64,000 bases of DNA, taken from assembly GCF_011397635.1 (NCBI RefSeq), contig NC_064756.1, positions 33,532,996 through 33,596,995 of the forward strand, read 5' to 3'. This document shows positions 33,780 to 48,568 of this stretch, one piece after another. This DNA is from Epinephelus fuscoguttatus. Taxonomy: Eukaryota; Chordata; Actinopteri; Perciformes; Serranidae. The notes under the pieces were generated by a model that did not search any database, had not been told where the DNA came from, and saw only the letters and a program-made list of their open reading frames with translations. A program made the position numbers and the translations under genes. Position 1 is the stretch's first letter, and every line of letters starts with the position of its first letter.

Positions 33780-36700
33780 GATGCAGGAAGAGCAACAGAT
33801 TTGCAACTACAACCTCAACTTTCTCAGTCAGTAAAGCATGCACTGAGGAATTTATTGCTCCAGTTGACTACATTTACTTTCAACATTCATTTCAGCCTGT
33901 ACTGGTTAATGTCCCAACAATGTGACACAATTACTGGGCAAGTTCAGGAAGCAGCTATTCATTGCAGCCTTTCAGAATAAGGCTGACAGATATGTGGGAC
34001 ACAGGTCTTGGAGGAAAACTATGCTTTCTTAGTACTGAGCTGCTGCATTACTGCCTCCATAACAATCAAACCACACCATGAGAATTGCTCATGTACTCAC
34101 CACCACCAGGTTTGACACATTGCATCAGAATATAACAGTTTTATAACAGGATTCTGTTTTAGGGAGACATCCACATGAGTTATCACGGCTCATTGCTGCC
34201 TTGTGCTGTCACTGCTGACCTGGAGGTTGATACACTTTAATGACTTGGTACAGAAGAAGCTCCTCTAAAGGTACGACACATATTCCGTGAGCTGTATGCA
34301 GTATGATATGGTTTGGTAATTGGATGTTTGCGGTTTTCTCGTTGTCAGCATCATTTAGTTGTATTCTGGTGCTGGTGGTGTAGCTGAAAGGCCTACAGTA
34401 GTGGGGTACATGTTTTTAGATGCTTTGAAGAGAGTATTTTAGATGTCGTAATAGCTGGCTGCCTATTTTCTTTTGCATGGGATAGGATTGTCACTACAGG
34501 TTCCTCTGCAGCTGTTTTGCATTTGGGCCTATGATGTGACTGTATCATCTTATCGTTAAGCACATCATGGTGTCTGTATGCACAGTGGAATCAGAATTAA
34601 ACAGTTATTTAGATTTGTGGTGCGAACCGTAATATACTAGTAAATACAATACATCTGCAGGGGCAATTACTGCATTTTTCAAATATAGTATTGTACAAAA
34701 ATATTTAGTATAGAAACAGAATTTTTAAAAGACAGTGTTGGATAGAGATATGGAAAATTATTGCTATGTACAGTGAACATTTTTCTCTGATCTTTCCTCT
34801 CCGTGTGAAATACTAGATAGCTCTATCTTTTCAGGGAAAAAAAATATTCAAATGAAACAGTCTGAGGAGGAAAAATCCCTCTTTGGTTAAACTGCTCACA
34901 TCTCACACTGTGACGACGGATCTCAAATAGACATTGCTTTGACTGAAGCTGTCACAAGCCAAAACAGTTGGGTACCACAGATGTAAACTGTACAGTGGCA
35001 TTTTAATTGTAAACACAGCCAATCTCTGGTGTAAACAGCAGTATTTTGACAGTACACACGGTTAATCTGTGGTGTCGTTAGGATGCACAGAAAATCTGTG
35101 TCATGCGTGTCTAGATTTATGTAAAGACACAGTATGTGGTGTTGTGGTACATGTTTTCCTCAATCGTCACGGGGCACTTTTGTGTTCGCACCTTAGTCCA
35201 CGATCTTGTGTTAAACCAGGAGAGCTTTGGTGCAAAATCAGGTGTGCTATTTGGAGAAGGATTTACAATCATGATGTGGCAAATGGCTCAAAATAGAACA
35301 AGTATACTGGAAATGATAAGAGATGACAGGAAGAGCATCACAGAATCAGGAAATCAGTGCATACAGCAAATAAGTTATGGTAAAATGGTAAAATGAAGCA
35401 CATGGGCTCCTGAGGGATCTAAAGACACAGTTATGGAGGCAGAAAATAACTGCTTCTAAAAGAGGTGTTGTTGCATGTAACAAAAGGCAGATAACAGCGG
35501 CAAACAGAGGAGCCGACAGCAGCCAAAGTAAGTGATACGACTACAGGTGAGATTGATCAAAACAGCACGAGTAAACATGGAAACACTAGCTCGTCATTGT
35601 TCTCATTGGCTTGGAAAGCAACCGCAAGTATCTCCAGCAAATGTGTGTAAGTGAGTAACAGAGATGAAAATGGTTCCAGCTCAAAGCCTTTTTCAGTTGT
35701 TTCCAATTACTGTCAGCAGTGATCTGGAACAAGAGAGAGCTCATGGAGGTATGGGCTTTTGGGACCTTTAAAAGGACGAGGCAGATCTGATGTTGAAGTG
35801 GAGCGGCTGGAACACAACGTTTGTTAAGAAATGGACCTCGTTTGTCGGAGATTAGGGTTTTTTGGTTAGTTTGTAGTTTTGTAAAATGTCAGTTTTTGTG
35901 TAATTGTTTTTAGTTCACAGATGTTTTTGCTCAGTTCTCATTTTTGTGGGTTGAGTATTTTTGTTTTGTAATTCAAACACAGGAATTCATAAAAAAAGCA
36001 AAGTTTTTTCTTTAGGCCTGTAGGGTGTAAGCTACAGTAACAGATAATGTGCATTATTCATTGTGCAGAGATGTAACTCTCTCACGGATGTAGGTTGCTG
36101 TGTTTCTTTTTCTTTCTTTTTCTTTTTTTATTTTTTGCATTATGACCCAGCTACCATAAGGAGTCAGTATTTTTTTTAACTGTTAACAGAAAATGTGAAT
36201 TTTCAGTCTCACACTCCTCCATGTGGTCTGCTGCCTTGTCAGTGCTAACAGTGCCAAATGATGCAGTGGGTAATAAATAGATGTGACGGCGTCTTTGACA
36301 GTATGTTTACAATACAACAATGGCAATCTATATGTATACATATATATAATACATAGTTTTTGAGAGAGAGGAAGAATATTAATTTAATAAGGCCCGAGGC
36401 AAGGGAATTGCCTTTGATGTCGAGTGCTATGTTCATTTCCTGTAATTATAGTTAAGGTAAGACAGCAGTCTGTCTGAAGTGACACATCTTTCCCTCACAG
36501 AAGCTGTCAGAGACATACAACAACTAGAAATGTCACAATGCAGCAAATTGACCTTGCATAAATTCTCATTATCAGCTAACATTCGTGCAAACTTGCTCAG
36601 CTTAAGCTAACAGTATGCTTGCTAATACAGTTTCAGTGGGACATTGATTATCATATCGTATCCTTCCCCCACATAGAACAGATAATGAGATGGCAGGGCC

Positions 36701-39700
36701 AGACTACATAATGGAGTGGTAGGGAAATGACTATACAGCTTGTTGTAATTGTATCTCAGTGGGACTTTTCTGATATTCAAATACTTTTTTTCATTATAAA
36801 TTAATCAATTGATTCATTTTTTTAATCATCAGTTATTTGTTGGCACAAAAATATTGCATTTACAGTCATTTTAAAAATTGAGAACTATAGTGTATATGTA
36901 TGCAGCAGGAAGTGTGAATTTGACACTTTAGAGACTCATCTTGTAAGACTGTTATAAGCCTTAATGACACCTGCTTGACTAATGCTGCATTTTTCAAGTA
37001 CCTAATTTAAACTTCTGCTGCTGCAATTCTATATTCTACGGCCACAGCGAGACTTAATTTAGCTGTGAGAAGCAAATCTGATCTGGGCAAATTACTGCAA
37101 GGTTTTAAAAAGGCAATTAAAAACCTTAGACAGTATAGTTATTTGCCTTGATGATAAAAATCCAAGAGGATTATAAAAAAAAAAAAAAAAAAGAGCTTCA
37201 TGATTGCAGGGCAGAGAGAACTTTTCTTTTAACCACTTGAGAGAGCTATTGCTGCTTTTTATTTCCGCTGGTTCTCCCAGCCCCCCTCCCACCCATTCAC
37301 CGAGTCAGCACCGACAGTTTGATCCTGCAGGACTCCCATTTTCCACAGGGTAATAAGAGTTAAAGAGTGAGGGCTAGGCTATCATGTTCACGGTCACTCG
37401 GTAAGCAGCAGACTTTCTGCAGAAGCACAGTGTGTCCCTCATGGCCTCCCCTATAGTGCAAGAGTGGAGAAGCAATTGTGAGGATTATCAGTCTCCTATT
37501 ACTGAAAATGTCACTGCATCAGCACCACTCAATGTGATTATGTCAATAGGGAAACACATTGGCAGTGTTTACAGACTCCAAAACCAAGAGCTAAGAGAAA
37601 GGAGTTGATCTTGCCGTAGGCCAGGAGGGAAATTAACAGATAATCAAAAAACACTGACCCTCAGTGGTAGTACTGCTGTACAGCCTAATACCTACATATA
37701 GCATTGAACACATCCTTTGTATTTCCTCTAAGCAGTTACAAGGACAATAGACAGATTAAACCTGACTGCAACAGCAGAGTATAAATAATGGAACATTTAC
37801 CAAAGTGCTGGTAGTGAATGAGACAACATTATTACTCATTAGCTGTTTAGAAGACACAGTGAACAATTTTCTTGATGAGCTACAGTCTCATGATGGACTT
37901 TTCTAAACACACCAAAGAGAATTTCTCATCCCTTCAGTGCAAATGAGCAATAAAATATTAATAAATAAAGTTATTAAATGAATAGAATTATTATATAAGA
38001 TAAAAGAAAGTCTTCGGCAGTTGGCCCTCTGTATTTTCCCTTTCTTCTTTTCTCTCTTGGCTCTCCCTTTGCGTCTGCTAAAGAAATGGACTTGGATATC
38101 ATAATAACCCTGAGAGGCTTTAGCTTTGCTCCACTTCTGTCTGTGAATCTGACATCAAAGCTTGCGCTCCTAATCCCTCTGCCCTATGGAGGTAAACAGG
38201 GGCCCGCGTGTCGATACCTGGCCTGTTATGATGACGAAGGACTATCGCGTGCTATGCGGGGGCACTCTGAGCTGGATTAAAACAAAGTAATCCGCTCTGC
38301 GGAGAGACGGGGAATAACCGCGGAGGTGCCAGAGGTTAAGCAAATAAACAATATGCTTCTTTTATGGGGAAATCTTTAGCAACACGCTCTGAGCTGCGGC
38401 ACAATGGCTACTGTACATACTACTTCCTGTCTCTCTTGTTGCCATAGACATGCAGAGGAAACATTAGCCATTCCTCCCGATGGCTTTATGTACAGCTAAT
38501 GATGGCTGGCTACACAGTTCCAGGGTGCAACATCAGTCACATTTTTATCTCTTGATCACACAAAATGCCGAGTAGCCATATGAAAGCAATGGATATCTGG
38601 GGGAAATTGTTTATTGTGTGCTTTAATAGGTCATATCCACTCCCTCCAGTTTTGCCTTAAGACCTAGGCTACAGTACGTCTGTATATTATGTATTTTATG
38701 ACATTTGGTGAATTCTGTAAACAAGTTTTAGGCCCCTCCTGTGAATAAATGTAAAATTGCTTTGTTTGGTTTATGGTTCAGCCAGGCTGAGTGTGGCAAG
38801 GCTGTCAGGCGCCACTGATGTCTCCCTCGATCTCCTATTGGGGGAGACATTGTTACATGTGGTGGGATCCAGCATCATAAATCTCACTGCAGTCAACTAC
38901 TGGTTGTTGTTGCAGTTTGGCCTCTCGCTTCAAGCACATTAGTTCAGGAACTGCATATGACCGTAGATTTAATTTGGAAATAATATAATGGGATGGTATT
39001 TACTACTTTTAATCATCAGTCTGTTGTATTTGTACAATACCCCCATACTTATTACTCTAAAGCATTCCTCTTTCAGATATACTGCTACTGGGGACTAGTC
39101 ACTGTTACAGAGTACCCTTTAACACATGTGATAGTCTCTCCAATGACAGAGTGGACATATGTTTTTCACACCATGCAGAAACATCAGGGAACTCTTTGTC
39201 TAACCATTTTTGTAACATTATGAAGCGTGCAACATACAAAGTGAAATTAAAAATGCACCTGTACCTAGTCACAGTTGGATTTCAGTCCCATTTAGAGGTT
39301 TATCTATACCAAGTACTTACGCTGTGTTCACATGGAATTAGGCAGGCAGTAGACAGCAGACTGTCCGGAGGGCATGGAAATGACAAACAGATGAATGCAA
39401 TGGCAGGACAGTAAAACGAAACACATATGACGATATGTAGTGATAGTGATGCCATATTGTTGACATAGTTGAAAAAGTAAATGGTTATTATTTTGTGTAA
39501 TTTTCTAGTAATATCCAGTAATTGTCCAGATCTCTGAAGTATTAACCCTGAATTGCTGTTGCCGTTGTCGGTATTCTCTGCCAGCATTATCTAATTTTAC
39601 TGTCCTGCTCTTGTCCACTAAAATGATATCTGGTTTTCCGTCCACCGTCTCCTTGAACCATGTGAATGCAGCATTAATCTCACTTTGAACTGACAGCCAA

Positions 39701-41343
39701 AAGGTTACAATTTTAGAGCCGGAGCACATAAAATGCCCAAATGTACTGCAGCTGTTCTTATGTTACAGACATAATGAAGAGCATAGATAGAGCAAATATG
39801 TAAGGTCATATTTACACTGAATAGCTGGGGTCACATGTAGTCTGCGAATAATCTTGTGTTGGGTCTCATTGGAATTGTAACAGCATTTAATTTTCTCTGC
39901 ATTCTATAAAATGTCTCTTCTGACAGAATATTCTTCTCCCCAGGATGTTTTACTATCGATCGTAGGGACTGTATTTACTTTTATTCACAATAACAATACA
40001 GATGCCAGATGCAGGACGACACCCTTCACGTAGTTTTTTTAGTGGTTTTATTGAAAAATTGGTACGATGGTCAATGATGGTGTTTATAATATTTCTAAGG
40101 GCAGCGTGAAATTCATTGGCTCCCTGTTGTGTATTTATTGTCTGGTTTTCAGTTGATGAAAATAGTCAGATGAGCTGATACAGACAGGTGTTTGCTGCAC
40201 ATCGATCAAATAAACAAAATAAATCAAGCAGTAATTAGTAGTGTGGGTTTCAGCTTTGATTTTAATACTTAAACATTGGAATTAGGTAGCCAGGTTTGTG
40301 CCAACATTAATTACAATATGTGAAATAACAGCTTTGGTCAGGAGTTCAGTCCACCAGGCTTTACATGGTTGTATAATAGGTCACACTTATGTTTCAACAA
40401 ATCCACTACCTAGAGTATTTGTTCTACACACTGAAATTGAATGTCATTATACCACTTCATAGAACAAGACATGAAACCAAAAGGATTTGTGTCTTGAGAG
40501 CAGCTCTGCCGCTCAGAATTTGACAACAAACATTTGAATTGGCCTCAGCATGCACACTTACACACACACTCTATCACTCAGTCACTCTTCCAACCAACCA
40601 ACCATGATTAAAACCATGATTGCATCAAGCAAGGCACCGAGGAGAAACAAATAAAACAGAATAGCAATTTTAGGATTTGGGATATCTGGTCATGTAACTG
40701 TAATGTTTTCCCCAAAGTAATGTGGTGGAGCGTAGCCGGAACTGTCATAACGAAGCATGGATGATTTATGGTTTACTTGGATAAAAACAGAGGGATTTAA
40801 GTGGAGCAGGCTGCTTTGTTAGAGGTGTTGTGCCACCTCTCACAGAGGTAGATAGAAAACAAGACACACAAACTTAACAGCAAAACTAAAACTAGTGAGG
40901 TGAGCCAATCCTATAGATTTCCCCAGGCTGATGTATGTTTTGGTCCTGCAGGGAATGATTTGCAGATGTTGAGTGAAATTTGATTGTGGGTTCAGGGGGA
41001 TGGTGTTTGTGTGTATTTCTGTGTGGGCAGAGGAGGGGGAGGGTGGTCTGTAACACTGCCGCTGTGTTGCTACCTGCCATAAATCTAGTGTTCACATATT
41101 ATAGGTACAATCTATAATCTGAATGTGAAAGGGCCCCTGCTCACCCCTAAATGACTGTAATTGACTGACTAACACTGACAATGTTAAGTAATGTTTTCTG
41201 TTGATGTTTAAGTGTCAATTTGTAATGTTAGATATTTCTGAAATAAACTAATATTTGGTATGACGCTGTCATCTTTAAGTTAAATTCCTTAATGATATGT
41301 TCACAGCATAGGGTTTGAATACCGTTTATTTCGTGGAGGCTAA
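33780..41343. other. Long intergenic stretch, no supported gene
   Basis: 7.5 kb without a protein-like exon. Small items: an A-run at 37168-37190, TTTTTCTTTC runs near 36109-36135, and a weak - strand frame at 39505-39729 (see rejected items). No transposon ends could be fixed. Confidence 0.4.
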
Positions 41344-42016
41344 GGGTGGGCAATACATCAAAAAACCTGATGTATCGCAGCTTGTTCCATGTAGGATGTA
41401 TAAAATGAGAATGTCGTTTTTTTCAAGCTACCGGCATGAGACTCGCTTTGGTGTTCCGGTTCTCTTGCTCTCTTCCTCTTACAGGCAAACACACACAAAA
41501 AGACTGATAGACATGATCTGTCACACATACTCCGCCTGATCACTTTCTCCTGAGTGGTAGTGTGTAAGCAGGAGAGATGTGTTTTAGAATCTGCAGGACT
41601 CTATACTATTTAGTCGCATTTTGCAACCTTGGAGCACCACTGCAACTTGCACATATTATAATTATTTCGCTGTTAGTTTGTTTACAGCTTATAGTGAATA
41701 AATCAATTTGAATGAATTTGTACCCGTAAGGCTCCAGACTGCGACTATTTAATCACATTTTGCAACCATGGAGCACCAGTGCAACTTGCAGCTGTTATTA
41801 ATATATGAACTGGTGAGGTGTTAGTGTGTTTCCAGTTCAGTGTGAATAAATCCTCAAGCTTAAAGGCAACAGTTTAACTTTGTGCTAACTGCTAACATCA
41901 ACTGTTGACTTGTTTACAGTACTTTGGAAGGTTCAAAATATTGCAATATATATTGTGTATTGCCATATAGCTTAAAAAAAAATCACAATATTATTTAAGC
42001 CATATCGCCCAGCTCT
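41344..42016. mobile_element. hAT-like MITE with internal tandem duplication
   Basis: The ends are loosely inverted: GGGTGGGCAATACATC on the left and AGAGCTGGGCGATATGGC read inward from the right. This resembles a teleost hAT family with GGGCTGGGCGATATG tips. Inside, two diverged direct copies (about 41596-41706 and 41731-41853) share TTTGCAACC, GGAGCACCA and GCAACTTGCA. A clean duplication at the borders was not found. Confidence 0.5.
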
Positions 42017-42579
42017 AGTGTAGGGTTGTGGGGGCTAGAGCCTATCCCAGCATGCACTGGTACAGTAGGTTTTACCCTCAGCAGCTTGATGCATGTATGC
42101 TCCTATCTTACACCTGGTGCAAAGTAATGCACAGTGCAGTACAGCTGTAATCACTAGTGTCAGACTGCTGTTGTCATTTGCATGGCTGGCACAAGCCGAA
42201 TGTACTTCTGTGTGCCCATGGGCGTGTAGGTGTTAAAATGAGGTGTTGACAGATGCATTGTTCATAGATTGCTATTCTGAGGCAGCAGAAAGTGATTGTA
42301 CAATTGAACAACAAAAACCTCAAGTCAGCAAGGTGGAGCAAGCTGGCGGATTCACAACATGCATATTCTGCTTGTTACAGATGACTGAAATAATTCATCT
42401 TTAATGAGGAAAATATTAATTAGATTCTCTAAAACGTGAACATAGCAGAGACAAACCAGAGTCAACATCAGTGCAGCTTTTGAACGGTGACAACTGAGGG
42501 AGCTGAAGGGCCTGAAAAGTGACGCAGGTTGCTGTCTTTCTGTTGGACAGGTAATTATTTGTTTTGCTTCGGGGGGATT

Positions 42580-42812
42580 TGTTATTTTCATGAAATATGT
42601 AACGTTAGCCAACTTAGCTACTTTTGTAGTTCGTATTAGTCCAATGCTAACATTAGCTTCTCTGTCGGTGTACTGCAGGATGGGCGGTCAAGTTTGTGGG
42701 GCCGTGGCTTTGCACGGAGCACAGACGGGAGGGGGAGGAGGGTGGTGGAGCTTAGAGGAGGTGCCACTTTCAAATCTTGCTAGCTCTCCAACATTACCAA
42801 CTATAGCTTTAA
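42580..42812. mobile_element. Fragment of a TTAA-type element
   Basis: The right end CATTACCAACTATAGCTTTAA and phrases with CTAACGTTAGC-like motifs recall a teleost TTAA MITE. The left end is not visible. Recognition only. Confidence 0.35.
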
Positions 42813-45800
42813 GAGAGTAGCGTAACTTAATTGATTATTTCAGAAGCTAAAGGTTTAGTTCTGTCAAGTTTATAACTGTAGTTTTAAGTTTTACTGCTTA
42901 AATGTCCCACAATAAACAATTAACAATTTGACATTGTTGTTCTTACTGCATTGCTCTCAGCGGGAAACTGCTTGCTTCTCCAATTTGCTGAATCCTCCCT
43001 GTAAATAGCAGTGTGTCAGTTGCAGACTTACCTGGCTTTTAAAGGGAAAGGGAGATGACACTGATTGATTGTATATTCGTTATGCCCAAAACCCATCTGT
43101 AATTAATATTCTGCATCCAGATTATGCACCATTTAACTGGTAAAAGTGGAGTTGGACATGCCCAAACTGCACTGGTGCCATGCACTTTCGATCATGTGCT
43201 ATAGATTGTTTAAATAGGCCTGTTAATGTTTAGAGACACAAAAGTCCCTCTGACATTATGATACACAAACAATTTTTAAGTCCTGAACTTTGCACAGATA
43301 ATCATAAAATGAAGTCACGCAAATGTCAGAGAAGCATTTGTTTTCTTTTCCAGGGAAACGATGCCAGACTGGATCCTAGTAAAAACAGCATGACTGAGTC
43401 ATGGAGCCACTCCATGATCTGACCACACAGCTTACTGCCAGCACTATTGTGTAAGATCATGCAGTTGGGGAAGCTTTTGACTGCTTCCCTTTTGGTGCAA
43501 TAATGCAGCACCTGCATGCATTCCAGTCTGCTGCAGCTCCTGCTGCATGAAAAGAGACTGCACTGCTGAGGCATGACATTCAGTTTAAACTAATACTGGC
43601 CTTTCCTGATGAAGCCAAAGTAGCTCAAAGGCAACTGGAGAAAACCCTCTAAATTCATCCACTGGGGAACAGAGATATGCCATTATTATTTTTTCCCCAA
43701 AAGTCACTGCCCTGCTCAAATCAGCGAGGAAGACAATACCCAGAGTGCTTGGCTTTAGCTTCCTCTGAGCAACACAGAGGAGTGTGTTGAGCTCAGTAAA
43801 CTGCACTGTCTTTGGCAACACTTACCCTGTATAAGTTGTTAACATCGATCCCAGATGATGCACCTGCGCGTGGAACTTGTGGGGGATTATAATAGTATAT
43901 CATAGTTAGAGGCAGTGTCTCAAAGGGGAATCTCATTACAATTTATCCATAAAAAAAGGCGGCAATGATAGATGAGCAAATAATGCACACATCCACTTTC
44001 AGTCTCTAAATTTGGCAACAAGGATGCTTTATCTTTATTTTCCTGCTGTACTCTAATATTCTCAATATATTTTTATGGTGGATAATCTGTTGTATATTAT
44101 GTACGTTTTTTGCACTGAGCACATCAGTTAAAATACCAGCTGCTGCCCATTTATGGGGCAAATTAAATTTTGCTATTGAAATTATAGATGCCTGTATAAT
44201 GCAGGTAGTATCCTTTTCTCACCACATTGACAGTGCACACACATGCAGCTATTCAATCAATGTTTTTCCTTTGCTCATCTGACAGTTCTGTCTGGGTTTA
44301 TAAGCGTGAGTAAGAGTCTCCCACTGTGCTCCAAGGACTAGCTGACGTTTTGGAAAGTATTCAGGTTATCTTTGGTAGAAAGGGTAACATTTGCTGGTGC
44401 AGAACTCGAGGCACACTTAAATAAACGGTGTCAGTTTAAACAGCTACAGCGCACTTGAATATTCTGTCAGTCCATGAGTTTTTTTGCATGGGTTCAGTTA
44501 ACAGTGCAGATGCTCATTATTGCGTCTCTTTTGCATGACAGATCGGTGTCAGAGTATCTAATAAATAATCAAAAACAAACAATTTAACACCAATTATTAT
44601 CCACAATGTGTTACATCATAGCGGCAAGATAAGAAATCCAAAATGCTGTCCCACTTATATTTTTCCTGGAAAGCACGCATCCACCTACCATTGCATTTCT
44701 CATGCATTTTTTAGAGTCAACTGTTCTCATGCCAGGATGCACTTGAAAAAGCCTATCTGGTCTTTGTGAGAATCCATCTGCATGTCTTTAAAGTCCTCTA
44801 TTAGAAAGTTAAATGAGCACATGAATATCCCTGGAGATCGTTTACCTGCATTGGAAAGAAAATAAGATTTTTATGGTGGAGCAGACATTACTGTGCAGCC
44901 ACAAAGTAGAATGGATAGCCTTAGTCCAAAGCTTATTTAACACTTGATGTCATGCGGCTACATCATTTGTGCAGGCGGGATAACTCATTTGGAAAATGAA
45001 AAGTCCCTTGGAGTGATGTGCGAGATCTAATCAGCCGCAATATTGTATGGTTTGTAGATTACTTCTTGTCAGCCACTTCACCGGGTGCAAAAATGGTTGG
45101 TTAATGTGTCAGGCTGGATTGTCTGAGGGACTAAGTATGGCTGTATAAGAGGCTGAAATGTGTTTTGAAAAAAAACCCATCTCATTACAAAGATATATTC
45201 TTCATCTGCCATAAAGCTACAAGAAATACAAAATACAGGGAAAAGCAGCAACTGTGAAACAGATGATAAGTCACTGCTGTTCACCACCCAGGCGATACCA
45301 TACAAAACCCCAACAAGCACATTTGTTGTTGCAGTTATGCATATTGGCCAAAGGATGGTGCCCAAAGACAGAGCTTTCCAGGGCTGTTGCTGGTCACTTC
45401 AAGGGATTCAGTCTGTGAGGTTCATGCATGGAGGCTGAATAAAACATGATGCTTCTCCTGTGCCTTAAGCAATGTAACAACATCAAGACTTCATTTCATC
45501 GCTGTCTGGCCAGAGTTGCATTTGATTATTATTTTGTTTTCTTTAAGCATTGCGCTTTTTCAAAGGCTACTCAAGGTCTCAGATTTTTGTTGTGAAAATT
45601 GAAAGCTCCAAGGCAGTCCCTATTAATATAGGTCAACAAGGTACTAATAGAAACAACAAGGGGCAAACATTTACGGCAAATTTACTGGTCTCTTCATCAC
45701 ATTTATATCTGGAGGCAGCTGTGTTTTCATGTGGCTCAGGTCTTTCTGGAGCTGTCCGCCCACTCACTGCTCCCATGTAAATACAGTTGTTTGTTATGAG

Positions 45801-47570
45801 CTATAGTTCCAGCTAAAGGTTGGAGGCACTGACCTCAGTCCAGCTCTAATTAATCAACAGAGTGGTGCAGCGTCCCACACCATTAACCTTACAGGAGTGA
45901 GAGGTTCATAAATGGCCCGGCCCGACCCACAAGACGAAGCCCGCTAATTTCATAAAGTCTGTCTCTGTTGGTGTTTTCAGCTCAACTGTTACATCAGAAC
46001 TAATCTATATGTATCACAATTGAGAGCAGTGTAGTCTGATTTCTGCAAGACACTTGTCCTGTTTACATAATTTGAGACTATCCTCACCAGAAAAATGCTG
46101 GCATTAACTGTTTGTTTAAACGGCCCAAAATGGCTGATCTTTATATTTTGGTGATTGCCCTATCTAGAAATAGAACTCTGTCAGCAGATAGAAATGTTGA
46201 TACTGGGGGATTTGGCAAAACCCTAGATTATGTTCAGTGATAATGTGTTATTTTAACATTCAGTGCCAATGTTTTTACAGTTAGTTTTCCAATATCGCTG
46301 CATGGCAACTGTGGTATGAGTTCAAAGTTCTCACAATATCAAAATAGATGTGTCAGTAGTTATTTTTAATCAGAATCGTCTTGCTCTGAACGTCACCTAT
46401 ATGCCATTATCTGGCACAATTACAAAGAAGTCATTTTGTAGGTATTCTCAATGGTATTTTAGAGTTTTTAATTTCCTGAAAACAATAAAAAAAATGTGAT
46501 GACTCATCCTGCACTCAGGGGCGTACACCCATTTTGCACACTGATAATATAACGCTAATAATATAAATACAAGCCTACCACTGGGATTCATCAGCCGGTG
46601 TCTCTTTCACCAACAGCACTACCGGCTTCCGATTTCAGCTGAAACATGTATGACCGCTCTCCATGACTGCTCTCTTTTGCCTTTGTTTCATCCCTGTCCG
46701 AATCAGCAGGCAGACGAGATAAAGGTAGCAACAAGACCTTGACAACAGAGGGCACGCTGTCCTCATGGCTACTGTCCATTTGAGGTAGTAGCTATTGTCA
46801 GTCTGAAATGTTGCGCCAGGGCTATTGTTTATTGTAAACACTACTCTGCTAGCTCTTTCAGGAGAACTTTAAGGATAGAGAAAGATTGTGGTAAATAAAA
46901 AGTGCACGCAGAAATTGCCGGTCTGTGACAGGAAGTGAAGATACCACATGGCATTTACCACTCTGAGCTGCACACCCTTGCTTTCCCCTTTGTTTGGTTA
47001 AAGACACATTTCTTCCAGCATTGGCACTAAACTTTGGCATTGATTATAAATCATAAAGTGCAGAAACATCCAATAATACCAAGGGATTCTGGGCTGAGAG
47101 ATGACAGCCTTGGTTGTTTGTTCAAGCAGGTTTAACTAACATAGAGAATGTTTTAGGTCAGTAGTAAAGCAGGAAGTAGAGTGATGTTCTTACACCAATC
47201 TAAAAGGTCATGACCAAAGTTCCCACTAACAGCTAAACATCATTAACCGTTCACCCCACATTATCTCCAGTCTCCATTTTGAACGTCACTGCCTGGGTGC
47301 TCAAAATGGGCTTGATGAGAAGTATATAAGAAGAAAACTGAAGGATGTAGTAAACAAAACATGTTCGCAATATATATATAAAGTAGGTGATTTGCGTGAT
47401 TTGAATGGCTTCCCTCTGAGCTCACATTTCACTTGGCAGAAAAACGGAATCTGTTGTGCGTCACATGCTCTTCTCTTAGAGTTGATTGATACATTTGTAC
47501 ACATGAAAGCACATCTGTTCTGAGAGAAAGACAAATGATGGACGCCTAATATGATCCAGAAACCCTTAAA
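42813..47570. other. Intergenic, no supported gene
   Basis: Only short frames with no recognisable domain. Nothing with definable ends. Confidence 0.4.
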
Positions 47571-47599
47571 AATTGCTGGTGGTGTGGATTGCTCTTAAA

Positions 47600-47850
47600 T
47601 GAGGAGGTCGTGGTGGGTGGTTGGACGACCTGTCTCCTACCAACACTCAATGGTGGTTTCCTTTAACCATGACAATCTTTCCCTAATCTTAACCAAGTGT
47701 TTTTGGTTTCTTAACCATAATTTTTTGGCCACGACCACAATCATATGTCTTCGTTTTGCTGATCATGGTGCCAGATCAGCAAAATGCTCTTATGCGTCAT
47801 TTTGGAACACCCTGACAAACTATTCTGTCATTTAGGTGTGAGGAACTGTC
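47600..47850. repeat. Dispersed repeat fragment
   Basis: AACCATGACAATCTTTCCCT followed by AACCAAGTG and TTAACCATAA resembles a frequent teleost repeat built of CCTAACC-like units. Borders unknown. Confidence 0.3.
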
Positions 47851-47910
47851 TGTTTTATGGAATCACATTAATAAGGGTGATGTAATTCTGTTATAACTAA
47901 GTGCACATAG

Positions 47911-48568
47911 AGGTGCTACGATGAACCATTTAGTTGATCAACAGAAAAACTGTTGGCAAGTTTTTGATAAGTGATTAACTGTTTGTCAATTTTCAAGCAG
48001 AAATGACAAAAGAAAAGTAAATTGAATATTTTTTGTTTTTGACTGATGGTCGGAGAAAACAAGACATTTCAAGACAGACTCTGACCCCATCAGCTATCGG
48101 TCTGATGACTAAAAGCCTCTAGGGGCAGCAGCCAATACTTCAGGAGTTCAGGTGTGGCCAGCTGATTTCAGGGCCAAGACTTCTTTTCTGTGCACTGGTC
48201 ATTTTGGCTAATCTCTATAAACACAGATCTGCGTGTGCAGAGATAAATAAAAAAGCTAAATTGTTATCAGACAATACCAGATAGGTTGTGAGATTGCCTT
48301 TCAGCCACTGCGTTCCACCTCTTTTGTTCTCCACACAGACTGTTTACCTGCCACTCAAACACAATTGGTCAATAGAACTTGGACTACAAATGGAAACCAG
48401 AATGCAAAATCTTGTATCAATGCCTAGATTCTGCATACATAAGCAGATATCTGTTTATAGAGATTGGACTTAATTGGATGTTTTTGTTCTCTATTTTCTG
48501 ACATTTTATAGATAAAAACAAATAATTAGCTGATAAATCACTTAAAATTAAGTTGTAGTTCCAGCCCT
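47911..48568. mobile_element. Degenerate hAT-type MITE
   Basis: The right end, read inward, is AGGGCTGGAACTACAACTTA, close to the GGGCTGCAACTA tip of a common teleost hAT family. The left end GGTGCTACGATGAACCATTT is a weaker match. Flanks share only about 6 of 8 bases. No coding capacity. Confidence 0.45.

Noticed and set aside
39505..39729. - strand frame with FTWFKETVDGKPDIILVDKS
   Set aside because: Faintly recalls MULE/ZSWIM-type transposase text, but the match is too short and there is no zinc-binding or catalytic residue pattern.
46591..46841. - strand frame starting MDSSHEDSVPSV
   Set aside because: It looks like the start of a coding exon, but no family match or clear downstream exon was found.
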